Notes under the pieces: generated by a model | Told to the model about the DNA's origin: nothing | The model's input: the letters and a program-made list of their open reading frames with translations, nothing else | Databases searched by the model: none | Part shown: positions 55,831 through 64,000 of the stretch, in pieces | Position numbering within the stretch: position 1 is the first letter of the stretch | Layout of the letters: every line of letters begins with the position of its first letter | Position numbers and translations under genes: made by a program | Source: Bacteroidota bacterium | Lineage (GTDB): Bacteria; Bacteroidota; Bacteroidia; Bacteroidales; FEN-979 | Assembly: GCA_026391355.1 (NCBI GenBank) | Contig: JAPLDH010000074.1 | Location: 23,333 to 87,332, forward strand | DNA: 64,000 nt | Direction of reading: 5' to 3'

Positions 55831-58829
55831 TTAGCCGGTATAAAGTTCGGAAAAATTTATTAAAGGGTACTTGATTATCACCATTTTTTTAACATCGGTT
55901 GTTTGGCCATTTACTTCAAGGGAATAATGGTAAATACCGCTGCTTAATCCTGAAGAATTGATTTCGGCCTGTATTGAGGTAATCTGCCCACATAGGTGGC
56001 TTTTTGTCCCTGGTTTTCCACTACTAAATAAAGATCCTCAAGGTCGATGATCGCACAGATGCTGTCAACTGGTGATGGCGGGTTTTCGATCCTGTTCTCA
56101 TACCACGATATTGCTTGTTGCCAATTGTCCAATAAAATGTCACATTTGTTTGCGAGGAATTCCCCTATTTCCTTCAAAATAGAATTAGTTACAATCGAAT
56201 CATTTGTAAGATAATACTCCTTTAATCCCAGGTAGTTATTCCCTGCAAACTGTTCAAGACGGAAAAGATCTGACATTGCGGCTTGTGAAAACCTTGATTC
56301 GGGATATTGGTTGATCAGTAATTGAAAAACAGGTTTGGCAGCTAAATAATTTGCTGAATCAAAGTGATTCATGGCTGTAGAATACATGTCCTCTGCAGGA
56401 TCCTGTGAGGGTATAGTATTATTTCCCGGACACCAGGTGGGTTCCCACTTAAAAATACCCCAGTAAGTATAAAGATCATCCTCCGGATTGAAATTTTGAC
56501 CCCAGCAATTTCCCCTGACATCATATTCATACGATGATTGAGGAAGCCCGCTATTGTCATTATATATCAGGGGATCTGACGGATTCCCCTGGTTGTCTTC
56601 ATCAATTATAGCGTTATACCGGAAATACGTCGGAAAACTATTATCTGTACTGTATATTTCAAAACTTTGATTGTCCCTGATCCCCTGAGTTGCGGAAATT
56701 GTTGTTGCTTCCGGACTTCCTAATAATTGAAGATTGCTGTTATTCATAAATTCCGCCCCGATGTAATTGTCAGCAAGATGATTAAGGATTACCGATGCGG
56801 TAGAATTATAGATGTCAAGACCTATAAAGGAGGCATTTGACACGATATTATTCCTGACGAACTGGTTTCCTGAACTTCCTCCTCCTGAATATTCCAGGCT
56901 GATCCCCTTAAAAAAGCCATTGACATTATTACCCGTATAAGAATTGTAAGCGCCGATATTAAAATTTTTGTAATGGCTTAATTCGATTCCATTCTTGTCG
57001 TTATTCGCATTAAGAAATGTGCAGCCAGCAACTTTTGCGGAATAGCCAGGATTTTGTCCATCATTTCGTAAAAGAAGACGAGTGTCTAAAAAATGAGAAT
57101 TTGTCACTGTGATATTTCCGGTAAAAGATTCTATGCCTATACAATTATTGAAATTGGAATTATTAATCGCGATATCATTGGCTTTCCAGTTTGTAAACCG
57201 TACATTATTGAAAGTAGCATTTGAAACCGGGTTTATTGAACCGTAAATCGTTATTGCACTCAATGGATCTCCTTCAAATAACATTCCGGAACCTGGTGTT
57301 AAAGCAGAACCTTGATACACTGTTAAAGTGGCATTCTCACTTTGAAAATATACTTTTGGCGTTTGAGTATTAGGGTCCAATGATGGGAAAGTTAGATTTA
57401 CGTTATTAGTAACTGAGAGAGGACCACATACAATATAGCTTCTATTATCAAGGGTTCTGTTAATTGTTATCTCACCAGTTAGCCCTGTTAAGGATTGCAA
57501 ATCTTCATGAAAACATATATTCTTCGCACTATCCGGAGTTTCAAAATCAGTTGGATTGTATCCCCATGGACAATAAAAATCTGTTGAGCTTCCAAGACAT
57601 TGTGAATTACAATCATAATCATCAGCATAATGAAATGCTTCATCAAGTGTAACCACGCCATCATTGTTTCTATCTGGATTATATATCGGATGCGGACAAG
57701 TTGGGAAACAAGAATTATATGGGAACCCGTAATTAATTGCCATTGGATCAGATGAACCGTTAACGGAAGGACCAAGATTCCAAGGTTCTATTTTCCATCC
57801 ATTGGATGTCTGGTAAAATTTGGGGAAATATCCTCTAATAGCTGCTGTCCAATAATATGTGAATTGTGTGAAATTTGTATCATAAGTTATATATGGCTCG
57901 TCAAATGCGGATTCATACATGCTACAGGATACCTGAATTGTTCTGTTTTTGCATTTTGGATTGTTATTATAGTTCATTATTGGATCCTTGAAGCCTCCTG
58001 AAGAACATTGGGTTATAAGAAAAATCATTTGCCCACAATTAATATCCTTGACAACTGAAGCCAGTTCTGTATCCCAAAGCCTCGAAGAATTTTTATCCCA
58101 ACTTCCCATGCTAGGATCAGGAGGAGTTGGAAGCATTAAATAAGAATGATTTGTATTGGAATTCCCGTATAGACCGTATGAACCATGCCCTCCGGTAAAG
58201 ACAAATAGTACATCATTTGTTGAAAGAATTGGAATAATTGGATCCTGTTCAATACCCGCCATGCTTCGAAATGTATGAAGGATGTCACCTTTATTGGCAG
58301 AGTAATCAATATCATCATTATAAACATTATCACCATTCAAATCATTTCGTGGATTTTCAATAGGAATGAAAGTACCATCAACATAATGGACGAAAATATT
58401 TTCTTTTTGATAACCATACTTTGTTATTAATGTAGTATACAATGCAGATAGGTCATTCCATGAATCAAAAACTGTAAAGCCTTGAGGATTTTGATAACCC
58501 ACAATTAAGACTGCATATAAATGAGGATTTGCTGGAAAACCATTTATGGATTGACCATCGGGAACATCCCCCGGATGTCAATAAGCTTGTGGAGGACTAG
58601 CAATTGTATGAATATTTTGAAATTGGTCAATAAGCTTTAATGGAAATTTTTTTTGATTCTGGATCGAATAAGAACCATTTTCAGAGTTAACGAAAATGTA
58701 TCGACAAGGATGAGTCCAGTGAGCAGTAGGGTTATCATCCACAAAGAAAACCCAATTAGAGTCATATGGACAATAGATTGTATCATAATTGAACAATATT
58801 ACTCCCTCGGCTCCTGTTTTAATCTCCGA
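55831..58829 (-). pseudogene. Broken C13-type (caspase-fold) protease with beta-helix region and T9SS tail
   Basis: Three lesions. (a) The frame has no start: it opens after a TAA at 58830-58832 and immediately abuts the FG-GAP gene, so the signal peptide is gone. (b) An in-frame TGA at 58578-58580 splits AHWTHPCRYIFVN...SPPQAY from HPGDVPDGQSINGF. (c) Near 55945-55960 the main frame ends in YRPKSILQD, while another frame carries SSGLSSGIYHYSLEVNGQTT and VKKMVII, the end of a T9SS sorting domain whose start (the YPNP region) is missing. Between lie the protease core with the likely catalytic His (VFTGGHGSYG, bases 58185-58187) and Cys (LITQCSSGGF), then parallel beta-helix repeats of N-rich rungs. 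The intact middle alone spans about 850 codons. Sequencing error could explain (b) but not all three. Confidence 0.72.
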
Positions 58830-58833
58830 TTAT

Positions 58834-60276
58834 TTAATCAATTTTAAATAGTTTAAGGTTGCAGTATATTTTACCATTGACAATAAGTGAACAGATATAA
58901 GCTCCAGGTTTGCAGGATTGACAGGCTATATCTCTTAAATTCCATAATCTCGTTTGCTTTCCGGTTTTTAACATTTGATTAAATAAACAGGTAACTAACT
59001 TTCCCTGAAGATCATAAACGGACAGCTTCACAAAGCCTGGTTTTGTAAGGTAAAATTGAAAGCACGTTTCATCTTTAAATGGATTTGGATAGCTCTTAAA
59101 TTCAATCGTACTAATATCTTTTTTATCATCAATTCCTACGATAGGATCGGGGATAAAATTTCCATCGCCATCATTAAAACGAATATCTACCTCGGGATAG
59201 GGTAGAACACTTAATCTTACGGTAATGATATCGTTGAATGCATTGTTGTCAAGGTCGGCACAACTAACTGTAACATTACTGGCTCCATAATTTGGGATGG
59301 CAACGAATTGCGAATCCGCAATTTGAAAATTTCCCTGGTTATACCAAATAACATGACCATTTGTTCCGGGAAAAATAAGATCGGGATATCCGTCATTATT
59401 AAAATCACTTACATTGAAGGGTCCGCAGCCAGAAGGGAAAATTCGATCAGGTAATTGCTGAAAAGTTTTATTTCCAAGATTTTTAAATATTCTTAGGGTA
59501 TAGAAACCGTCATCGATAAGAATGTCCTTTTTCCCATCTCCATCAAAATCCACAACAGCACCAAATTGCATATAACTAGTGTCAAGAACATAGGCGTGAA
59601 ATCCATAAGTATAGCTCCAGTAAATTATAGTGCTTGCTCCGACAACAATCACATCATCACGGCCGTCGCTAACAAGATCTGCACAAAATATAGCACTGGG
59701 CTCAGTAATATAATAATGAGCAGGCGTTAGGAAACCTCCATTCCCATTATTGTATAAAACGTCCCAGAAACCACTGTTTAATGAATAGACTACAAGATCA
59801 ACAAATCCATCTCCATTGATATCTCCGTAATTCATTCCGTTAAAGGTTGCTGAACTCTGCAAATTAAAATCAGCAAAATTATTGTTGGGAAAAGTTCCGA
59901 AATAATTATAATATACTCTTATATAATGGTTTAAAACTCCCGAAGTTGTATCTAGGCGGAACGTGACAATATCATTCCATCCGTCATTATTCACATCTAT
60001 ACTTAAAACCTCTCCAGTTCCTCCGTTAAAAATTTTAGTAGTATCAGAGATTTCAAAATTTCCCCAAGAACTATTTTTCATGATTGTTAATCCAGGTGTG
60101 TTGAAATCTGATTGATGACCAACTATTATATCATTAAATCCGTCATGATTATAATCTGTAATGAAGGATGAATATGCCTTTAGTGGCAAAAAATACTCAC
60201 TTTCAGTGTCTTGTTTTAAGAAAACACTTATAAGCAAAATGCATAACAAAGAAATAGAACGTATGAGGCTTTTCAT
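58834..60276 (-). CDS. FG-GAP/VCBS-repeat T9SS-exported protein
   Basis: 480 residues, signal sequence MKSLIRSISLLCILLISVF. The body is a chain of FG-GAP-like beta-propeller blades with Asp-rich calcium-binding-type loops: DYNHDGFNDIIVGH, DVNNDGWNDIVTF, DINGDGFVDLVVY, DFDGDGKKDILID, DFNNDGYPDLIFPG, DLDNNAFNDIITV. The C-terminal T9SS sorting domain (SYPNPFKDETCFQFYLTKPG ... KPGAYICSLIVNGKIY) is complete. Probably an adhesin or surface binding protein; ligand unknown. The 278 bases upstream are AT-rich and hold one -7-like TATTTTTG (60335-60342, minus strand) but nothing else I can support. Confidence 0.8.
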   Translation of the reverse strand: MKSLIRSISLLCILLISVFLKQDTESEYFLPLKAYSSFITDYNHDGFNDIIVGHQSDFNTPGLTIMKNSSWGNFEISDTTKIFNGGTGEVLSIDVNNDGWNDIVTFRLDTTSGVLNHYIRVYYNYFGTFPNNNFADFNLQSSATFNGMNYGDINGDGFVDLVVYSLNSGFWDVLYNNGNGGFLTPAHYYITEPSAIFCADLVSDGRDDVIVVGASTIIYWSYTYGFHAYVLDTSYMQFGAVVDFDGDGKKDILIDDGFYTLRIFKNLGNKTFQQLPDRIFPSGCGPFNVSDFNNDGYPDLIFPGTNGHVIWYNQGNFQIADSQFVAIPNYGASNVTVSCADLDNNAFNDIITVRLSVLPYPEVDIRFNDGDGNFIPDPIVGIDDKKDISTIEFKSYPNPFKDETCFQFYLTKPGFVKLSVYDLQGKLVTCLFNQMLKTGKQTRLWNLRDIACQSCKPGAYICSLIVNGKIYCNLKLFKID

Positions 60277-60554
60277 TTGACAGAAATTAAAAAATGATTA
60301 TTGATTCTATTTTTTTTCGATAATGATGCAAAAACAAAAATATTTAGTAAAATACAATAGTATTGGAAGTGATAATCAGTATATTTACTTTGAAAGTGAA
60401 TAAGACGCGGCAATTCCCCTTTTCTTGGTTAAAAAATACTCAATTTTAATTGAGGGGTAAAATAATATAATTAAATGGGAAAGTCAAGTATTTTAGTAAT
60501 TCATTTTTTAATGCAAGAGCACCGGAAATTAATAATTAAAGCAGTCCTATTTTT

Positions 60555-62585
60555 TTATGATTTTTCTACTTTTTTAAGCACCAGCGCCGTCCGGTTTGTA
60601 TTGTAGATCATCAGCCGGTGGACATCAGCAACTTCATCATATTGCGTGAACAGATCTACAGATTTATCGATTCTGCCATGCCCGCCGAAGGCAGGATCAT
60701 CCGTATTTAAAATGATCCGGTAGGTTCCGGGTTCGGGAACTATGAACCCGTAATCGGGGATGGAATGTGAAACATGGAAATTGAAAATGAAGATCAACCC
60801 GCTTCGTTTACAGACGATCGTTTTGTTCTGGTCATCCATGTTGAGCTGGTCGGCAAAATCATTATTCAGCAATCCTTGTTGTGAAACCAATTTGAGCATT
60901 GCTTTGTCGAACGCCCCGAGAAAATGGTATTTCAGATCGGGATTTTCAACCAGCGACCACAAACGACGGGCGTACTGGTAGGACCAGTTGTTCCCTTCCC
61001 TTGGAAAATCAATCCAATCGGGATGACCGAATTCATTTCCCATGAAATTAAGGTAGGCTTCGCCACCCAAAGCCAGGGTGATCAACCGGATCATCTTATG
61101 CAGGGCGATTCCCCTGTCTACCGCCAGGTTGGAGTCCTTTTTGTGCATGTGGAAATAGATGTTGCTCTGCATCAGACGGAAGGCAATGGTCTGATCGCCA
61201 ACCAGCGCCTGGTCATGTGATTCACAGTATGCGACCGTTTTTACGCCTGGCAGGCGGTTGGTCATGATCTGCCACATATCATTGATATCCCATTCTTCGT
61301 CCTGTTTTTCCTTGAGGACCCTGATCCAAAAATCGGGGATGGCCATGGCCATGCGAAAGTCGAAACCAATACCGCCTTCCGGAACCGGACGACTTACCCC
61401 CGGCATTCCGCTTACCTCTTCTGCGATGGTGACGGCATGAGGGTTAATCATATGGGTGAGCTTGTTGGCAAGTTGAAGGTAAGTAATGGAATCCCATTCC
61501 ACACCGGAAAAGAAATAACCGTCGAGGTCCCAGTTTTCACGAAAACCGTGGTCAAAGTACAACATCGAGGTGACGCCGTCGAACCTGAAGCCATCGAAAT
61601 GAAACTCTTTCAGCCAGAATTTGATGTTTGACAGCAGGAACTGAATTACCTCCTTTTTGCCGTAATTAAAGCATTTCGAATCCCAGTAGGGATGATCTCC
61701 ACGGTCTCCTGCGTGAAAATACTGATCATCGGACCCATCGAAAAGGTTAAGTCCTTCATTAATATTTTTAACGGTGTGTGAATGAACAATATCCATGATG
61801 ACCGCAAGCCCTTGTTCATGTGCTTTTTTAATGAGGTATTTCAATTCTTCCGGGGTTCCGAAACGTGAAGAAACGGCAAAGAAATTAGAGACATGATAAC
61901 CGAATGAAGCATAATAAGGATGTTCGGCAATAGCCATTAACTGGATCGTATTATATCCTGAGTTTTTTATGTAAGGGATGATATATTCGGCAAACTCCAC
62001 AAAACTTCCTACCGCCTCCTTTTCCTGGGCCATACCGACATGACATTCATAGATCAGGAGTTTCTTGAGCTGACTGATGTCAAATTTGTCACCATTCCAG
62101 TCAAATTTTTTGGGAGGGAGCCATACCTGTCCTGAGAAATTGATGGAGTCTTCATCCTGGATGATTCGCCGGATAAACGCGGGGATCCGTTCCTGAAAAC
62201 CGCGGTCGGAATGTACCATCACCTTGACACGGCTTTTATGCGTAAAACGGTCTTTATAGGTCTCCTTATCCAGGAATATCTCCCAGACCCCATATTTATC
62301 CATGGTCATGCGGTTGTAATATCGCTGCCAGTTATTGAAGTCGCCGAAGAAATAGAGATCCTGGGCTTTCGGGGCCCATTCCCTGTAAACCCATCCCTTT
62401 CGTGCTTTATCGTAATGTATCCCGAAGTAATTATAAGCATCGGCAAACGTGGACAGGCTTCCAGCTTCTGCCTTAATCTCCTCCATCACCTCCCTGAAAC
62501 GATCATACCGGCGATGGATCTCCTGTTCTGCGGGTTCGAGCCAGGGATCATTCGCCACCAAACCTATCTTTCGTTCTTTTTTCAT
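60555..62585 (-). CDS. glgB: 1,4-alpha-glucan (glycogen) branching enzyme, GH13_8-like
   Basis: 676 residues, cytoplasmic. An N-terminal helix is followed by a CBM48 module (YREWAPKAQDLYFFGDFNNW). The barrel has VIMDIVHSHTVKN (region I), nucleophile Asp336 (DGFRFDGVTSM), acid/base Glu389 (VTIAEEVSGMPGVSRP) and Asp458 (YCESHDQALVG). The sequence and length resemble the eukaryote-like branching enzymes seen in several Bacteroidota rather than the longer E. coli form. It makes alpha-1,6 branches in storage glucan. Its ATG overlaps the stop of the upstream transporter gene (ATGA at 62582-62585), so the two are translationally coupled. Confidence 0.93.
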   Translation of the reverse strand: MKKERKIGLVANDPWLEPAEQEIHRRYDRFREVMEEIKAEAGSLSTFADAYNYFGIHYDKARKGWVYREWAPKAQDLYFFGDFNNWQRYYNRMTMDKYGVWEIFLDKETYKDRFTHKSRVKVMVHSDRGFQERIPAFIRRIIQDEDSINFSGQVWLPPKKFDWNGDKFDISQLKKLLIYECHVGMAQEKEAVGSFVEFAEYIIPYIKNSGYNTIQLMAIAEHPYYASFGYHVSNFFAVSSRFGTPEELKYLIKKAHEQGLAVIMDIVHSHTVKNINEGLNLFDGSDDQYFHAGDRGDHPYWDSKCFNYGKKEVIQFLLSNIKFWLKEFHFDGFRFDGVTSMLYFDHGFRENWDLDGYFFSGVEWDSITYLQLANKLTHMINPHAVTIAEEVSGMPGVSRPVPEGGIGFDFRMAMAIPDFWIRVLKEKQDEEWDINDMWQIMTNRLPGVKTVAYCESHDQALVGDQTIAFRLMQSNIYFHMHKKDSNLAVDRGIALHKMIRLITLALGGEAYLNFMGNEFGHPDWIDFPREGNNWSYQYARRLWSLVENPDLKYHFLGAFDKAMLKLVSQQGLLNNDFADQLNMDDQNKTIVCKRSGLIFIFNFHVSHSIPDYGFIVPEPGTYRIILNTDDPAFGGHGRIDKSVDLFTQYDEVADVHRLMIYNTNRTALVLKKVEKS

Positions 62586-63838
62586 GTTGTCACTTTTCTT
62601 TTTCTTGCGTCATCGCGCACAAAGATCCAGAGTATTGCTGAAATTGCCAATGAAATTGCGCTGATGATAAAGATAATACTTTTATCTGCTGCCTGACGGA
62701 TCACACTTCCGATAATGAGACTTGCAATAAGCTGGGGTATTACGACCGACAGGTTAAAGATACCCATAAAGAAGCCCATTCTTTGTTTATCAACTTTCTC
62801 CGACATGATAGCAAAGGGAAGGCTTACTACCGCTGCCCAGCCCAGGGTGAGAATGACCATCATTGCGTATAGGGAGAATGCGTTCCGTGAGAAGAGAACG
62901 ATCCCCAAATAGCCGATTGACATACTGAGTACTGCCAGGATATGGGTATTGACCCTGCCGATCTTTTTACTTAGCGGTTCGAGGAGGAATGCAGGCCAGA
63001 TCGAACCGACCGCATTCAGGATAAAGAACGACCAGCCAATCATCTGACCTGTAATCGCATCACTTCCCGGATGGATCTTTTGTTCAATGAAAGCGATAAT
63101 ATAGACAAACATGGTTTGGATCCCAAGCCAGGAAAAACCATGGGCAAAATAAAGACGGAACAGTTGTCCCCATTGGGTTTTCACCGCCTGGATAAGGTCT
63201 CCGGCATTCATTTCGTCCTTTTGCAACTCCCTGGGTTCTGTGATAAAGAACAAGGGGCCGATGGAAAACAGAAGTACAACCACAACGCCGGTATAGATAA
63301 GATAATAGTTTCCGATCAGTGCTCCGATCAGGTAAGCGCCGCTTCCAAAAAGGTTGGAGACCGATTGCATCCAAGTATAGCCTTTTGTTCGCGGAGCCCC
63401 TGCCGGAGTTACATCTGCGATTATCGACCGGGTGGGATTAAAGGATATGTTAATGGAAAGATCGAGGGTCAGGGCAACCGTGATGGCAACGGCCATCAGG
63501 CTTCCGATGCCAAAGAAGGAGTTGATCCGGTCGATGTTGGGAAGAGCAAGGATCATCAGGGCTGCCAATATGCCGCCAATGATGATGAACGGTCTTCGGC
63601 GGCCCCCCCAGAACCAGACTTTATCACTGATCAAACCGATGATCGGCTGTCCCAGGATCCCGGCGATGGGACCTGCCGCCCATACATACCCGATCTGGTC
63701 AATTTCAAGGTGAAATTTTGTCTTTAATATCCAGCTTAACACCGCGATCTGGATAGAGAGCGCAAAACCCATGGCAGTGGAGGGCAAACCAAGGATGATG
63801 TAAAATAGATTTGACAGTTTCTTTTGGATAGTTAACAT
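62582..63838 (-). CDS. SLC45-like (GPH/MFS) sugar transporter, probably maltose or maltooligosaccharide importer
   Basis: 418 residues, about 12 membrane segments. Motifs: LPSTAMGFALSIQIAVLSWI, AAGPIAGILGQPIIGLISDK and WGGRRRPFIIIGG, the last typical of sucrose/maltose-type transporters related to SLC45. Coupled by a 4-base overlap to the branching enzyme, which points to import of an alpha-glucoside that feeds glycogen metabolism. The upstream stretch has a -7-like element at 63879-63886 and the remnant of an IS66-like transposase. Confidence 0.85.
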   Translation of the reverse strand: MLTIQKKLSNLFYIILGLPSTAMGFALSIQIAVLSWILKTKFHLEIDQIGYVWAAGPIAGILGQPIIGLISDKVWFWGGRRRPFIIIGGILAALMILALPNIDRINSFFGIGSLMAVAITVALTLDLSINISFNPTRSIIADVTPAGAPRTKGYTWMQSVSNLFGSGAYLIGALIGNYYLIYTGVVVVLLFSIGPLFFITEPRELQKDEMNAGDLIQAVKTQWGQLFRLYFAHGFSWLGIQTMFVYIIAFIEQKIHPGSDAITGQMIGWSFFILNAVGSIWPAFLLEPLSKKIGRVNTHILAVLSMSIGYLGIVLFSRNAFSLYAMMVILTLGWAAVVSLPFAIMSEKVDKQRMGFFMGIFNLSVVIPQLIASLIIGSVIRQAADKSIIFIISAISLAISAILWIFVRDDARKRKVTT

Positions 63839-63875
63839 CGGCTGATCAATTAAAGATTAAGTAACTATTCACCCC

Positions 63876-64000
63876 TTACAAAGATAGGGCATTAATTTCG
63901 GAAAGGGAATGCAAAGGGTTCAGGTTATTTTTAATAGCAGTATCGATGACCGATCGCAGGATTGCAAAAGACTCAGCTCCTGTGAAAGACTTGAACTGGC
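63876..64000 (-). mobile_element. C-terminal tail of an IS66-like transposase (continues beyond the window)
   Basis: The minus-strand frame from the right edge to a TAA at 63876-63878 encodes FKSFTGAESFAILRSVIDTA then NNLNPLHSLSEI. The GAExFAxxRSxIxT pattern followed by a basic/polar stretch resembles the last 40 residues of IS66-family TnpC transposases. Whether the element is complete cannot be seen. The call rests on a short stretch only. Confidence 0.5.
63879..63886 (-). promoter_or_regulatory. Candidate -7 element for the transporter-glgB operon
   Basis: On the minus strand the sequence reads TATCTTTG, an exact match to TAnnTTTG, 41 bases before the start codon at 63838. A TTTG-like element (63912-63915) lies 25 bases further up, longer than the usual 19-21. 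The element overlaps the last codons of the transposase tail. Confidence 0.4.

Noticed and set aside
58578..58580. TGA read as an amino acid (recoding or selenocysteine)
   Set aside because: Other genes here use TGG for Trp and TGA as a normal stop, no selenocysteine insertion hairpin is apparent, and the same gene has two further lesions, so decay is the simpler explanation.
63071..63727. Open frame of 218 codons on the plus strand
   Set aside because: Antisense to the SLC45-like transporter; no recognisable protein features. The transporter motifs on the other strand are convincing.

Overview
The window comes from a member of the phylum Bacteroidota, probably class Bacteroidia. Evidence: two SusC/SusD pairs, lipoproteins with an N-terminal lipobox Cys, at least five intact proteins ending in a type IX secretion (T9SS) type A sorting domain, weak Shine-Dalgarno sites, and promoter-like sequences matching the Bacteroidota consensus TTTG-N19..21-TAnnTTTG. 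No rRNA, tRNA or CRISPR array was found. Coding density is high and no gene-free stretch exceeds 300 bases.

Region by region. (1) 1-6.9 kb, minus strand: a C10 (streptopain-like) protease running off the left edge, a small GH46-like protein, a TPR protein and a stub of a quinone-oxidoreductase gene. (2) 5.5-16.6 kb: an alpha-glucan (starch-like) locus. On the minus strand are two T9SS-exported carbohydrate-module proteins and a T9SS-exported GH13 amylase. Divergent from them is a SusC/SusD pair closed by a strong terminator. (3) 16.7-47.8 kb, plus strand: a second SusC/SusD pair, a LamG-type surface lipoprotein, a four-module T9SS protein, a glycoamylase/GH144-type lipoprotein, a GH3-glycoamylase fusion, a large six-hairpin protein of unknown family, a GPH-type sugar symporter, a cytoplasmic GH35 protein and a cytoplasmic GH94 protein of the 1,2-beta-oligoglucan phosphorylase type. 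I read this as a beta-1,2-glucan (sophoran) utilisation locus. It is interrupted twice by AT-rich defence DNA: a decayed remnant at 33.6-34.9 kb and an intact four-gene type III restriction-modification operon at 39.3-44.5 kb. (4) 47.9-55.8 kb, minus strand: an OmpA-like/transglutaminase-like pair, then a second alpha-glucan operon (CE1-like esterase and two GH13 lipoproteins). (5) 55.8-60.3 kb: a broken C13 caspase-fold protease gene and an FG-GAP T9SS protein. (6) 60.6-64 kb: glycogen branching enzyme overlapping an SLC45-like sugar transporter, with the tail of an IS66-like transposase at the edge.

How the beta-1,2-glucan genes could work together (inference): the surface lipoproteins and the T9SS protein capture the polymer. 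The glycoamylase/GH144-type lipoprotein cuts it, SusCD imports the oligosaccharides, and the GH3 fusion and the six-hairpin protein process them in the periplasm. The GPH symporter takes them across the inner membrane. GH94 then phosphorolyses them to glucose-1-phosphate while GH35 redistributes chain lengths.

A recurring oddity is genes that keep both ends but have lost the middle: the PLD-helicase/methylase chimera, the RhuM-like gene and the tail of the C13 protease gene.
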